The notes: a model not told the origin generated them from the sequence alone. Shown: positions 1 through 9,611, counted from the stretch's first letter. The stretch: DNA of 64,000 nt from Mucinivorans hirudinis (GCA_000723505.1 HG934468.1:1706798-1770797), one strand, 5' to 3'. Made by a program: numbers and translations.

Positions 1-1935
1 CCAATCGGTCACACCCGAAATTGTGCCGTCGAACTCCTGACCAAGTTTATCTTCCATAAACTCAACCATCTTATACTTTATCGAAGCCCTCTCAGCCTCT
101 GCCGCCCGAACCTCCATAGCCGAGGACTGCTCGCACAACTGCTCGTATAAATCCTCTTTTGCGGACTTACCACCATCCAGATAGTGTTGCAAAAGGCGGT
201 GAACCATCATATCGGGATAGCGGCGAATGGGCGACGTGAAGTGTGTATAGTACTCGAAACCAAGACCATAGTGCCCTATATTGTGTGTCGAGTATGCAGC
301 CTTTGCCATCGAGCGAATGGCGAGTGTCGAAATCAAATTCTCCTCCTTTTTGCCCTTCAAACTCTCTAATAATTTGGTAAGCTCCTTAGCCACAGCCCGC
401 CCCTTGTCGGCTTTGAATGTGTATCCGAACCGACTGATAAATCCTTTGAATTTATCGAATTTTTCTTGATTAGGCTTGTCGTGAATGCGATAGACAAACG
501 TGCGCTCCTTCTGCCCCGCTTTTTTCTTGCCGATAAACTGAGCTACGCGACGATTGGCAAGCAACATAAACTCCTCGATAAGGTGGTTGGAATCTTTTGC
601 CTGCTTGAAATATACCCCAAGCGGCTTTCCGGATTCATCCAAGATAAACTTCGCTTCGTCGCGTTCAAAACCGATAGAGCCGTTGCGAAAACGCTCTTTT
701 CTTAACTTTTTAGCCAAATTATCTAGAATTAGCATCTCGTCCTTGCACTCACCCTCGCCCCCCTCGATAATCGCTTGCGCCTCTTCGTAGCTGAACCGCT
801 TGTCGGACAATATCACCGTTCTGCCAAACCACTCGCTAACTAATTGACCCTCATCCGTTAGCTCGAAAATAGCAGAAAAACAAAGTTTCTCCTCATTCGG
901 GCGGAGTGAGCACAAAAAGTTGCTCAACTTTTCGGGCAACATCGGCACTGTTCTATCCACAAGATAGACACTTGTAGCGCGCGAAATAGCCTCATTATCA
1001 ATATCCGTACCCTCCCTTACATAATGAGTAACGTCGGCAATATGCACCCCCACCTCCCAGTTTCCATTAGCCAATTTCTCGAGCGATAGCGCATCATCAA
1101 AATCCTTTGCGTCGGCAGGGTCTATGGTGAAGGTTGCCACCCCCCGCATATCGCGCCGCTTGGCAATCTCCTTTTTGAGTATCTTCGCCGAGATTTTCTC
1201 CGCCTGCTTCTCCAGCTCCTCGGGGAATTTATATGGAAGCTCGAACTCGGCAAGGATAGCGTGCATCTCTGTAGTGTTATCGCCCACATTTCCAAGCACA
1301 TCAACAACCGTGCCGATAGGGTTTTTCTGATTCTCGCTCCACTCCAAAATCTTCACAACTACTTTTTGTCCATTCTGTGCGCCGTTTATATGTCGCTCAG
1401 GCACAAATATATCCACTGTCATTGTGCGACTATCAATCGAAACGAAGGCAAACCGCTCCGAAATCTCAATTCGCCCCACAAATTGGCGGCGCCCCTGCTC
1501 AATAATGCGCGTTATTTCTCCCTCCTCTCGCCCATCGCGGCGGCGGGCTATGACGGTAACCTCCACCGTGTCGCCGTGCATAGCGTGGTGGGTATTTCGC
1601 TGGTCTACAATGATATCCTTGTCCAAACCCTCGACAACGATATATGCCACTCCGCTCGCATTCATCTCCACCCTACCTGTGTAGAGGGGCATCGCCTTGC
1701 GGGTGAGCTGAAACCCTCCGCGGCTAACTTTTTCTATGACACCCTCCTCCGCAAGCATAATCAATATCGTGTAGACGGCATCTTTGTCCGAAACGCCCAT
1801 ACGCGCTGCCACCTGTTTCACATTGTAGCTCTGCGCGGGGTTGTTATTGAAAATCTGGAAGATGTAGTGTTTGTACTCTTTTAGTGTATCGGCGGTGATA
1901 TTCTCTTCCCGCTTAGATTTTTTTCTCTTAGCCAT
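1..1935 (-). CDS. rnr: Ribonuclease R, 3' part cut by window edge
   Basis: Hydrolytic 3'-5' exoribonuclease that degrades structured RNA in the cytoplasm. The frame opens at an ATG at 1935 (MAKRKKSKREE) and stays open to base 1, so 645 codons are visible and the S1 domain and stop lie outside the window. An N-terminal winged-helix segment (about residues 20-60) is followed by cold-shock/OB segments and then the RNB catalytic core. TIDPADAKDFDDALS near residue 270 supplies the metal-binding aspartates, and THFTSPIRRYPD and MMVHRLL mark the end of the core. The Lys/Arg-rich start is usual for the family. It lies 179 bp downstream of the outer-membrane protein gene on the same strand, with a hairpin between. 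Confidence 0.95.
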   Translation of the reverse strand, partial: MAKRKKSKREENITADTLKEYKHYIFQIFNNNPAQSYNVKQVAARMGVSDKDAVYTILIMLAEEGVIEKVSRGGFQLTRKAMPLYTGRVEMNASGVAYIVVEGLDKDIIVDQRNTHHAMHGDTVEVTVIARRRDGREEGEITRIIEQGRRQFVGRIEISERFAFVSIDSRTMTVDIFVPERHINGAQNGQKVVVKILEWSENQKNPIGTVVDVLGNVGDNTTEMHAILAEFELPYKFPEELEKQAEKISAKILKKEIAKRRDMRGVATFTIDPADAKDFDDALSLEKLANGNWEVGVHIADVTHYVREGTDIDNEAISRATSVYLVDRTVPMLPEKLSNFLCSLRPNEEKLCFSAIFELTDEGQLVSEWFGRTVILSDKRFSYEEAQAIIEGGEGECKDEMLILDNLAKKLRKERFRNGSIGFERDEAKFILDESGKPLGVYFKQAKDSNHLIEEFMLLANRRVAQFIGKKKAGQKERTFVYRIHDKPNQEKFDKFKGFISRFGYTFKADKGRAVAKELTKLLESLKGKKEENLISTLAIRSMAKAAYSTHNIGHYGLGFEYYTHFTSPIRRYPDMMVHRLLQHYLDGGKSAKEDLYEQLCEQSSAMEVRAAEAERASIKYKMVEFMEDKLGQEFDGTISGVTDW

Positions 1936-2030
1936 AACGAAATATAGTTTGGGTAAAGTTACGTAAACTTTTCCGAAAAAAACAAAAAATCTTCTTTGAT
2001 TGCACAACTGCAACAGGGTGACTCCAAATC

Positions 2031-2070
2031 ACAACTGCCACGACTCGAACCTTCGAGTTGTGGCAGTTGT
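2031..2070 (-). terminator. 19-bp stem-loop between the outer-membrane gene and rnr
   Basis: Arms 2031-2049 and 2052-2070 pair over 19 bp with a single mismatch and a 2-base loop. It sits 45 bases past the stop of the outer-membrane gene and 95 bases before the rnr start. No T run follows directly on the minus strand, so it may be a processing or attenuation structure instead of a classic intrinsic terminator. Confidence 0.45.
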
Positions 2071-2114
2071 CGGTTCTGCTTTCAGCTACTTCCAAAAGCC
2101 GGTTTAGAGAAGAA

Positions 2115-5063
2115 TTAGTGTCCCATCATACCTCCGCGTCCACCGCCACCTGAACCCATTCTCATAATCATACGTTCGCGCTCAGGTGTCATTTCATCTT
2201 CGGTGCTGCGACGTTGATTTCCCTTGCGTGTGTCGAACTTATACATCAAGCTAAACATCACATAACGTGTGAGCATCGAATAGTTCCAGCTATAGGACAT
2301 ATCGCCGTTCGAAGCCATATCTTGGACAAAGCTACGACTCTGGTTCATAATATCGTATGCCTGCACCTTGAATTCGCCTGCACGGTTTTTGAGGAATTTG
2401 AAACCGACAGCGGCATTGATAATGAAGTAGTGTTGGTCTGAGTTTGCCGCCGTGCTAATGACATTGTTCCACGAGCCGTCCGCATTGACAAATAGGAATT
2501 TAGTCAAATATATGTTAGCCGTTCCCTGCAAATTATGTGACCATTTGCGAGTAAAGAGTGTGTTTTTGTCATTTATATTTGTCGATAGATTCAAAGAGGG
2601 GTAGTAGCGAATCGTAAAATCTATATTTTCGCTAACATTGCTCGTTAATACGAAGTTACCTCCCGAAATATTGCTATTATTCGTATTCAACAAACCGTTT
2701 TGCAGAGACGGACTCTTTGCGTAACGATAATTCACACCTGCCGACAGGTTGCTTTTGATGAGCTTCAGCGGTAGCGTATATGTGGCATAAGTCCCCCAGT
2801 TCCAAGCTCCGTTAAGGTTTGTGTAGGTGGAGTAAGTGGAGTTTTTGGCAATGACGACACCATTGATTTCCGTATCCTTTTCAAGTATCCTTCTATCCGC
2901 AACCACGCTATTCTCTTGAAGCGAAACCATTGCCATAATATTGAAGTTAGTGTTGTTATCCAAGTTGGCAATATTGTAGCGCACGTTTACAAAGTTTTGA
3001 TAGCTTTGGCGCAAGTCGGGATTACCCTTTGATACGCTCAACGGATTGGTCATATCCAGCACATCTTGAAGTTGGGTAACCGATGGGAAGTTTGCATTAC
3101 GACGCAAATCCAATTGGATGCTCTGTCCCAACTTTGGCACCAGACGCAATCGCGCGCTAGGCTGGATGGCGCTGAAGTTGTATTTCTGGTGAGGGACAAT
3201 CCAGCCGGGGCGCTGCTGGTCGCTATTCTGTATTGCGTAGAGGTAGTCCAGACCGAAATTGATGGTAACATCGCGCCCCTTGGCATAGTTGTATGCCAAG
3301 CCGGTCGTGTGGGTTGTGTAGTTTCTGTTGATATAGTTTGTTGTTGCTGTGTCTATTATATCGTATCTTTGTGCTATGTCATTCCAGTTCAACCCGTTCT
3401 GGTCTGCAAAGGTGCGATTGTAGTTCAGGTTGTAGTTTGCCGATATTTTTGCGTATTGGGTGAGTGGCTCGTTGTATGTGAACGAACCTGCCACATTATG
3501 ACCTCTCGTGTTGAGATTAACGACACGGTCGATAGTCGAAAAATCAATGCCGCTCATTGCACTAGCTCGCTTGATTTGGGAGTACTGCTCATTATCGCCC
3601 ATACCCCTATTTGCACTACCCGTTCCACCCACAGACAGCGTCCTACCTGCCTTGCCCAATGCACGTTGCCACCACAAAGAACCATTCAAGTTATACGATT
3701 CCAGCTTGGTTGTGTAGCTATTGTCCGAAGAGTTGATAAAAGCCCCCTTGTTGAGTTCATATCCTTGACGGCTCTCATTATACGAAGCGCTGTAACCTTG
3801 ATTGAGACCGTAACTGATGCTGGTGTTAAAGTTAATGCGGTTCTTTTGTGTTGGCGACCACTCCATTCGAGATTGGAAGCTATGTCTGTTGTCAAAGCTG
3901 TTGGCTTGGCTGCGACTTGTCGTATTGCGATTGTTAATCAACTGGCTGCTCTCATTTTTAGTTCTCGACCAACCGTTAGCATTTTGAAAGTTATAGGTAA
4001 TTGTCAGTTTCAACTTATCGGTAAAAGTTCCGTTGTAGTTCAATCCCAAGTTCGAGGATTGAGTAATACCACCTCGTGAGTTTGTTTGAAATGACCCTGT
4101 ACTCACCCCCTCCGAGCGCATCATACCGCGCCCACCGCCGAAACCGCCACTGCTCCCGCCAATATCGCTAAGATTAAAACCCTGATTGTTTACATTGTTT
4201 GAACCTCCGGTAATGGTGAAACGGTGGTCACCGCGCCAGATGCTGATACCGCCACCCACGGAATAACGAGCCCCGAGATTATTCAATACTCCCGCTTCAT
4301 CCTTGTAGGTCTGGTCTGTTCCGTATCCTGTCCAAGCCTTACCGAAGACACTGCGGCTCACGCCACCCTTTGTGGTGATATTGATTGTTCTGATACGCTC
4401 CCCATCGTCCATCCCCGAGAAGCGAGCATTATCCGACTGACCGTCAAAGAAACCGATACTCTCCACCGCGTCACTTGGCAAGGCGCGAAGTGCTTGTGTG
4501 GGGTCACTCTCAAAAAACTCCTTGCCGTCCACCATAACCTTCGTAATCTTCTGCCCCTGTGAATTGATAGAGCCATCGGCATCAACTGTTACCCCCGGCA
4601 TCTTCTTCAATAAATCCTCAGCCGAAGCATCGGGATTGGTTTTGAATCCCGCCGCGTTATACTGTACAGTATCGCCCTTGATAATAGCCATCTTAGAGTC
4701 GGCAGTAACCATTGCTGCATCGAGTCCGATTGCCGAAGGCTGAAGAGTAATTGTGCCAAGATTTACTGCTGTTTTTCCCGCTTCTATTTTCGTGAAATAG
4801 TCCTTCATCCCCATATAGGAGACGGTAATGTCGCTCTCTTTCTCGCGCGAGCGAACGGTGAATTGCCCATTGGCATCTGTTGCCACCACACGACCGGGCT
4901 GAGACAGTTTAGTCGAGTCCTTGGCGTTCAGTGTTACAACTGCGCCGATTACGGGGAGTCCATCCTCCTTGGATATGACCTTTCCCGTTATCGTTACCGT
5001 GCTCTGGGCAAGGGCAGTGATAGCCACCACTGAGAGGGAAATCAGAAAAAAGAGACGTTTCAT
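2115..5063 (-). CDS. Outer-membrane beta-barrel protein with carboxypeptidase-regulatory-like domain
   Basis: Predicted outer-membrane protein of 982 residues. A Sec signal peptide (MKRLFFLISLSVVAITALAQ) leads into a CarboxypepD_reg-like beta-sandwich (about 22-110, VTITGKVISKEDGLPVIGA). A TonB-receptor plug-like segment follows (about 130-215, LLKKMPGVTVDADGSINSQ and VMVDGKEFF). From about 230 to the end the alternating aromatic pattern is that of the OMP_b-brl_3 barrel family. The C-terminus is a Gly/Met-rich tail (GSGGGGRGGMMGH), an odd end for a barrel, whose last strand usually closes with an aromatic residue. No SusD-like partner is adjacent, so the substrate is unknown. It is divergent from mnmE. 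Confidence 0.85.
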   Translation of the reverse strand: MKRLFFLISLSVVAITALAQSTVTITGKVISKEDGLPVIGAVVTLNAKDSTKLSQPGRVVATDANGQFTVRSREKESDITVSYMGMKDYFTKIEAGKTAVNLGTITLQPSAIGLDAAMVTADSKMAIIKGDTVQYNAAGFKTNPDASAEDLLKKMPGVTVDADGSINSQGQKITKVMVDGKEFFESDPTQALRALPSDAVESIGFFDGQSDNARFSGMDDGERIRTINITTKGGVSRSVFGKAWTGYGTDQTYKDEAGVLNNLGARYSVGGGISIWRGDHRFTITGGSNNVNNQGFNLSDIGGSSGGFGGGRGMMRSEGVSTGSFQTNSRGGITQSSNLGLNYNGTFTDKLKLTITYNFQNANGWSRTKNESSQLINNRNTTSRSQANSFDNRHSFQSRMEWSPTQKNRINFNTSISYGLNQGYSASYNESRQGYELNKGAFINSSDNSYTTKLESYNLNGSLWWQRALGKAGRTLSVGGTGSANRGMGDNEQYSQIKRASAMSGIDFSTIDRVVNLNTRGHNVAGSFTYNEPLTQYAKISANYNLNYNRTFADQNGLNWNDIAQRYDIIDTATTNYINRNYTTHTTGLAYNYAKGRDVTINFGLDYLYAIQNSDQQRPGWIVPHQKYNFSAIQPSARLRLVPKLGQSIQLDLRRNANFPSVTQLQDVLDMTNPLSVSKGNPDLRQSYQNFVNVRYNIANLDNNTNFNIMAMVSLQENSVVADRRILEKDTEINGVVIAKNSTYSTYTNLNGAWNWGTYATYTLPLKLIKSNLSAGVNYRYAKSPSLQNGLLNTNNSNISGGNFVLTSNVSENIDFTIRYYPSLNLSTNINDKNTLFTRKWSHNLQGTANIYLTKFLFVNADGSWNNVISTAANSDQHYFIINAAVGFKFLKNRAGEFKVQAYDIMNQSRSFVQDMASNGDMSYSWNYSMLTRYVMFSLMYKFDTRKGNQRRSTEDEMTPERERMIMRMGSGGGGRGGMMGH

Positions 5064-5097
5064 TATATTGTGTTTTTTTTTGTTCTACACAATAGAC

Positions 5098-5105
5098 TAT
5101 CTTTG
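5098..5105 (+). promoter_or_regulatory. -7 box of the mnmE promoter
   Basis: TATCTTTG matches the Bacteroidota TAnnTTTG -7 element and lies 39 bases before the mnmE ATG. The best upstream TTTG (5079-5082) is only 15 bases away, shorter than the usual spacing of about 17-23, so the -33 part is weak. Confidence 0.6.
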
Positions 5106-5144
5106 CACTACAAAGTTTAATCGCCCACCCAAAATATTTTAGCA

Positions 5145-6461
5145 ATGTCCCATCTCGCCTCCACAATCGTAGCACCCGCCACCGCCCAAGGCGGAGCAAT
5201 CTCCATAATTCGTCTTAGCGGAAGCAACGGTACGGATATTATAAAAAGGCATTTCAGTCGCCCACTAGAAGATAGACGAGCACTTTTCGGCTCATTCTCA
5301 GATGGTGATAAGATTATAGACGAGGTTGTTGTAACCTACTTCAAAGCTCCACGCTCCTATACGGGAGAAGATTGTGTGGAGATTTCTTGCCACGGTTCTC
5401 AGTGGATAGTTTCGGAAATAGTCCGCTTGCTAATCTCCTCCGGAGCAGTTGCCGCCTCCCCCGGCGAATTCACCCAGCGAGCATTTCTCAACGGCAAAAT
5501 CGCCCTCTCCCAAGCCGAAGCCGTTGCCGACTTGATAGCCTCCGACTCTCGCGCCTCGGCTCAGGTGGCTATTCAGCAGATGCGGGGGGGATATGCACAG
5601 GAGTTAAGAGTTTTGAATTATGAACTATTAAATATTCTGTCTCTACTGGAATTGGAGTTGGATTTTGCGGAAGAGGATGTTGAGTTTGCCGACCGTGGCG
5701 TGCTGGGTGGTCTGATAGAGAAATTGCATTGCCGTGTGAGAGATTTGGCGTCGTCATTCTCGCTGGGCAATGTGCTTAAAAATGGTGTACCGGTAGCCAT
5801 TGTGGGGAAACCTAACGTCGGAAAATCGACACTTTTGAACAGATTGGTGGGCGAAGAGCGCGCCATTGTCTCTTCCGTTGCCGGAACTACGCGCGACTAT
5901 ATTGAGGAGGCAATCACCATTGATGGTATCGTTTTCAGGTTTATTGATACTGCCGGTTTGCGTTCTTCCACCGATGAGATTGAGCTTATCGGCATAGAAC
6001 GCACATATGAAAAATTGCGCCAAGCTGCAATAGTTATTCAATTAATCGACAATATGGATGACGTTGAGGAGTTGTCGTTGTCGGCTGAGCAAAAGTTGAT
6101 GGTTGTTCTCAATAAAATTGATTCAAATCCCACCGTCCCCACTCCCCCCGATACTCTAAAAATCTCTGCAAAAAACGGCATAGGTATCTCGGAGCTACGA
6201 TTCGCCCTACTTTCTCTCATCCCCAAGGGGTCGCTTTCGCAGCACTCTTTGGTAGTAAGTAATGCTCGTCACTATGAGGCGTTACAGCGCGGAGCTTCAG
6301 CCTTTTCACGCGCCCTTCAAGCATTATCCGATGCTCTCCCCAGCGACCTGATCGCCTCCGAAATCCGCAACGGACTCTACTCACTCCAAGAAATCACCGG
6401 CGAAATCACCACAGACGATATTCTCGGCAATATCTTTAAGAATTTCTGCATCGGAAAGTAA
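5145..6461 (+). CDS. mnmE: tRNA uridine-5-carboxymethylaminomethyl modification GTPase MnmE
   Basis: With MnmG, MnmE builds the cmnm5 modification on the wobble uridine of certain tRNAs. All family parts are visible in 438 residues: the N-terminal folate-binding domain (STIVAPATAQGGAISIIRLS, SYTGEDCVEISCHG), a helical domain, and an inserted G domain. That domain shows G1 GKPNVGKST near residue 221, G2 AGTTRDY, G3 DTAGLR, G4 NKID and G5 SAK. The obligatory C-terminal FCIGK carries the essential cysteine. The ATG at 5145 gives the family's usual start. The gene ends 172 bp before a tyrosine integrase, so its 3' flank is the left edge of a mobile region. Confidence 0.97.
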   Translation: MSHLASTIVAPATAQGGAISIIRLSGSNGTDIIKRHFSRPLEDRRALFGSFSDGDKIIDEVVVTYFKAPRSYTGEDCVEISCHGSQWIVSEIVRLLISSGAVAASPGEFTQRAFLNGKIALSQAEAVADLIASDSRASAQVAIQQMRGGYAQELRVLNYELLNILSLLELELDFAEEDVEFADRGVLGGLIEKLHCRVRDLASSFSLGNVLKNGVPVAIVGKPNVGKSTLLNRLVGEERAIVSSVAGTTRDYIEEAITIDGIVFRFIDTAGLRSSTDEIELIGIERTYEKLRQAAIVIQLIDNMDDVEELSLSAEQKLMVVLNKIDSNPTVPTPPDTLKISAKNGIGISELRFALLSLIPKGSLSQHSLVVSNARHYEALQRGASAFSRALQALSDALPSDLIASEIRNGLYSLQEITGEITTDDILGNIFKNFCIGK

Positions 6462-6562
6462 CTTAAGAAAACAATATCAAATAAAAAGTAAATAAATATA
6501 CTGTATTTCAGGATATTACATGTTTATTTCCGACTTTGATTATACTTCGCTTTCGATAATAT

Positions 6563-6631
6563 GTCGCAAAATTTGCAACGTATTTGATATTTTTATTACC
6601 TTTGTTGCAAATAACAAGCTAAATTTGCGAC
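6563..6631 (+). promoter_or_regulatory. Integrase promoter flanked by inverted 8-bp motifs
   Basis: A TTTG at 6572-6575 and TACCTTTG at 6597-6604, 21 bases apart, make a good Bacteroidota promoter 30 bases before the integrase ATG. GTCGCAAA (6563-6570) with TTTGCAAC (6572-6579) is mirrored by GTTGCAAA (6604-6611) with TTTGCGAC (6624-6631). The motifs cover or abut both promoter boxes, which suggests an operator or recombinase arm sites. Confidence 0.55.
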
Positions 6632-6633
6632 AC

Positions 6634-7755
6634 ATGGAAATCAAGCTAATCAAACGAGCACTGAAGTCCGGGCGAACATCGCTCGTGCTGGAGTATTATA
6701 GCGGCTACACGGTCGCAGACAACGGTACCACCAAAGCCAATCGCAAGTACGAAACTTTGGAGTACTACCTACACACCAATCCAAAGAACAAAGAGGAGCG
6801 AGACCACAATAAAATCAATCTCGAAATGGCAGAGAGGGTCAAAGCCAAACGCCTACTCGCCGAGCAGAACAAGCAGTATGGTTTCTCGGTCGAGTATAAG
6901 ATCCGCACCAATCTCGTTGAGTACATCAAGCGGTTAATAAACGAAAGGAAAGAGTCGCCCGGCAACTACGGCAATTGGGATAGTGCCCTGAAACACCTTG
7001 TCGCTTACGCAGGTTCAGATACTACTTTCGAGATGGTTGACAAGGCATTTGTGGAGGGTTTCAAAAAATACTTGGCAAAAGATGCTAGAACAAAAAGCAA
7101 CACAAAGCTGTCAGCGAGTAGCCAAAGTAGCTACTTCCTAAAACTCAAAGCCACACTTAATCAAGCTGTTGAAGATGGAATAATCCCCAACACGCCTGCC
7201 GCAAAGGTTAAGCCTGCCAAGCTCGATGATGTGCAGCGTGAGTACCTCACTTTTGAGGAGTTGCGGCGACTTGTCCAAGCTGATTGCAAATACCCTATAC
7301 TGAAAGAGGCGTTTTTGTTTTCGTGTCTGACCGGTATGAGGTGGAGCGACATTCAAAAACTAATGTGGTCTGAGGTGCAAGAGTATGACGGCACAACACG
7401 CATTGTATTCCGCCAAAAGAAGACCAAGGGTTTTGAGTATCTCGACATTTCCGACCAAGCGGTTCGTTTCCTCGGTACACGTCAGAAGCCAGATGATAGA
7501 GTTTTTCATGGCTTAAAATACTCGGCATGGCACAATCTCGCCCTGCGTGAATGGTGCTTAAAGGCTGATATTAAAAAGCACATCACGTTCCATTGTGGTC
7601 GCCACTCGTTCGCCGTTTTGCAGCTATCACTCGGCACTGAAATTTACACTGTATCAAAACTACTCGGACACAAAGAGCTGAAAACCACCCAAATTTACGC
7701 CCAGATAATGGACGACAAAAAACGTGAGGCGGTAAATAAAATACCTGAATTATAA
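6634..7755 (+). CDS. Tyrosine recombinase / integrase of the first mobile element
   Basis: Site-specific recombinase that would integrate and excise the element to its right. I start it at 6634 (MEIKLIKRALKSGR): the upstream in-frame extension to 6520 lies in promoter sequence, and -7/-33 boxes sit just before 6634. The 373-residue protein has an N-terminal arm-binding segment, a SAM-like core-binding domain (about 85-190) and a catalytic domain. Visible catalytic residues are Arg in TGMRWSDI, Lys in KTKGFEYL, His/Arg in HCGRHSF, His in LLGHKELKTT and the nucleophile in QIYAQIM. This is the Bacteroides phage/transposon integrase layout. I could not identify att sites. Confidence 0.93.
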   Translation: MEIKLIKRALKSGRTSLVLEYYSGYTVADNGTTKANRKYETLEYYLHTNPKNKEERDHNKINLEMAERVKAKRLLAEQNKQYGFSVEYKIRTNLVEYIKRLINERKESPGNYGNWDSALKHLVAYAGSDTTFEMVDKAFVEGFKKYLAKDARTKSNTKLSASSQSSYFLKLKATLNQAVEDGIIPNTPAAKVKPAKLDDVQREYLTFEELRRLVQADCKYPILKEAFLFSCLTGMRWSDIQKLMWSEVQEYDGTTRIVFRQKKTKGFEYLDISDQAVRFLGTRQKPDDRVFHGLKYSAWHNLALREWCLKADIKKHITFHCGRHSFAVLQLSLGTEIYTVSKLLGHKELKTTQIYAQIMDDKKREAVNKIPEL

Positions 7756-7783
7756 AAAATAATGCCAAATAATGGAATAGTAT

Positions 7784-7814
7784 TTTGAAAAACGAAATAT
7801 TTGCACTATTTTTG
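7784..7814 (+). promoter_or_regulatory. Promoter of the toxin-antitoxin pair
   Basis: TTTG (7784-7787) and TATTTTTG (7807-7814) are separated by 19 bases, matching the Bacteroidota consensus. The toxin ATG follows 18 bases later. Confidence 0.65.
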
Positions 7815-7832
7815 CGTTAACAATAGAGACAA

Positions 7833-8126
7833 ATGAGAATTATTGCACATAGAACTTTGGTTCTATTTTATACAAAACACACCTCAGCCAAGTCTGCACT
7901 TGAGGAGTGGTACACCAAAACGGCAAAGGCTAATTGGGAGAATTTTGCAGATATGAAAAAGGAATTTAACTCTGTTGACAGCGTCGGAAATCAGCGTTAT
8001 GTGTTTAATATCAAGGGTAATGATTACAGGTTGGTAGCTGTGGTCAAATTCAAAATTAAGATGGTCTACATCAGATACATTGGAACACATAAAGATTACG
8101 ACAAAATCGACTGCTCTGAAATTTAA
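7833..8126 (+). CDS. higB: HigB-family toxin (mRNA interferase)
   Basis: Small 97-residue protein of the HigB/RelE-like fold, which cleaves translated mRNA when not bound by its antitoxin. The start MRIIAHRTLVLFYTKHTSA, the central NQRYVFNIKGNDYRLV and the C-terminal YIRYIGTHKDYDKIDC are characteristic of the HigB_toxin family. The toxin comes first and the XRE antitoxin follows after 5 bases, the usual reversed order of higBA. It probably stabilises the mobile element. Confidence 0.9.
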   Translation: MRIIAHRTLVLFYTKHTSAKSALEEWYTKTAKANWENFADMKKEFNSVDSVGNQRYVFNIKGNDYRLVAVVKFKIKMVYIRYIGTHKDYDKIDCSEI

Positions 8127-8131
8127 GAATT

Positions 8132-8497
8132 ATGACACGAATTGAAAACGAAATGCAGTACATTGCAGCAATGGAACGCATTGAAGAGTTACTGCCAATT
8201 GTTGATGAACAGACACCCGAAAATGATAAAAATTCGGTTGAACTTGTTTTGCTTTCTAACCTTGTGGCAGATTATGACGAAGAACACTATCCTATTAAAC
8301 AACCATCATTGGCTGATGTCTTAAAGCTCAGAATGTTTGAGATGCGGTTAACACAAAAGAATATTGCCGAGATGTTGGGTGTTAGTCCGTCCAGAATTAG
8401 CGAGTATTTAACTGGAAAAAGCGAGCCGACATTGAAGGTTGCAAGAGATATTAATCGTAAACTTTCAATAGACGCTTCAATAATATTGGGTGTATAA
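8132..8497 (+). CDS. higA: HigA-family antitoxin, XRE helix-turn-helix
   Basis: Antitoxin partner of 121 residues. An acidic N-terminal part (about 1-65) is the likely toxin-binding half. The C-terminal part is a Cro/CI-type HTH (about 66-121) with LTQKNIAEMLGVSPSRISEY as the recognition unit, then LTGKSEPTLKVARDI. HigA proteins bind the promoter of their own operon, and a promoter is visible upstream of the toxin. It is co-transcribed with higB. Confidence 0.9.
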   Translation: MTRIENEMQYIAAMERIEELLPIVDEQTPENDKNSVELVLLSNLVADYDEEHYPIKQPSLADVLKLRMFEMRLTQKNIAEMLGVSPSRISEYLTGKSEPTLKVARDINRKLSIDASIILGV

Positions 8498-8612
8498 TCG
8501 GACAAATTGTCTCCTTAGGCGGACAATTGCGGACAGTTCAAGGACTTATGATTATTTTGAGAACTTTTATTATAACTTTGCTTTGAGTTTAATTATCGGA
8601 GCAAAGTTTTTT

Positions 8613-9587
8613 ATGAATAAAATCGAATATATACGTCAGTCGCACAAGCTCACCAATAGCAGGCTGAGAAAGTGGTTAGATACAAAGTATCAGATATTCA
8701 ACGAACGCAACCATTATGCGGCTCTTTTGTGGAAGGTCGCCGCTTGGGTTATTTTTGGCATGGTCAGCTTCATTAGTTGGCTCAGTTTCGTTGTCTCGAT
8801 TTTTGTGGACTCGAAATACACTACCCACTATATGGAGTGCGAAATTGCAAACGACAAACTCTCGGACGTTGATGCATATAGATACCTGCTTAATAAGCAG
8901 CTTGAGTACACTCGCCGCCTCTCATACGGCTCAGTCCCCCCGAAAGAGCAGCGACGAATCGACAAAACCTTTGAATATCTATTTTCGCTATACCCTGCCC
9001 CAAATATCGAGGAGGAAGATCCGGCAGACGACCGCCACCGTGAGGTTGTCGAAAATATCGCTGAGGTTAAAGAGATTGTCACCGCCGTAGCCGACTATAC
9101 AGAGAAAAAGCAAGAGGAGGAGGCTGAGCGAAAAGAAAAAGAAACAGCATTGATTGCCCAAGCTCAAAAACGCAAGGAGAGTAACATCAATCGTTCAGGT
9201 TTCGAGCCTATACCTATTGACTTTTGCCCTCGCCTAACCGACCATCAGATAGAGATCCTTGCTAAAAATATTAATAAAATCGGTGCATTCAAACGTGACG
9301 TTACAGCCAGAGAGATAGAGCTGATATTGATTTGCAAACATACCGAGCCGCTGCAATGCTCCCACAACAAACTCTTGGCACTGCTGCTTGAATTGCTCAG
9401 TATAGACATGTTTATCACCTCTAAATGGCAAAGAGTAGCCGATCATTATAACTGCTTCACATCAAAACATGGCAAACGCTTAACCGCCAAAGACCTCTCG
9501 TCTGCCAAACAACAAGCAGACATCATAGACTCGAAAAAGTACGATATGATTACTCAATGTATCGAGGAATTAAAAAGCGGCAAATAA
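8613..9587 (+). CDS. Unknown membrane-anchored protein with coiled coil
   Basis: I do not recognise this protein of about 324 residues. The best start is the ATG at 8613 (MNKIEYIRQSHKLTNSR), 32 bases past a TAACTTTG -7 box at 8573-8580; the longer frame back to 8490 lacks protein-like sequence. One strong membrane segment (VAAWVIFGMVSFISWLSFVV, about residues 45-65) is followed by a Glu/Lys-rich stretch likely to be coiled coil (about 155-185). The C-terminal half (ITSKWQRVADHYNCFTSKHG) is helical and somewhat RteC-like in position and style, but the match is too weak to name. It sits between the toxin-antitoxin and replication genes. Confidence 0.75.
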   Translation: MNKIEYIRQSHKLTNSRLRKWLDTKYQIFNERNHYAALLWKVAAWVIFGMVSFISWLSFVVSIFVDSKYTTHYMECEIANDKLSDVDAYRYLLNKQLEYTRRLSYGSVPPKEQRRIDKTFEYLFSLYPAPNIEEEDPADDRHREVVENIAEVKEIVTAVADYTEKKQEEEAERKEKETALIAQAQKRKESNINRSGFEPIPIDFCPRLTDHQIEILAKNINKIGAFKRDVTAREIELILICKHTEPLQCSHNKLLALLLELLSIDMFITSKWQRVADHYNCFTSKHGKRLTAKDLSSAKQQADIIDSKKYDMITQCIEELKSGK

Positions 9588-9611
9588 CATCCAACTCTCC
9601 AAAACCCATCG

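Noticed and set aside
1261-1884. Plus-strand frame opposite rnr
   Set aside because: Antisense shadow of the RNase R core, which has clear catalytic motifs.
3066-4079. Long plus-strand frame opposite the outer-membrane protein gene (337 codons)
   Set aside because: It is antisense to a well-supported beta-barrel gene, Val/Cys/Ile-rich in the manner of a shadow frame, with no domain and no promoter.
6462-6633. Attachment site or tRNA next to mnmE
   Set aside because: No tRNA fold and no direct repeat matching a right end could be found.
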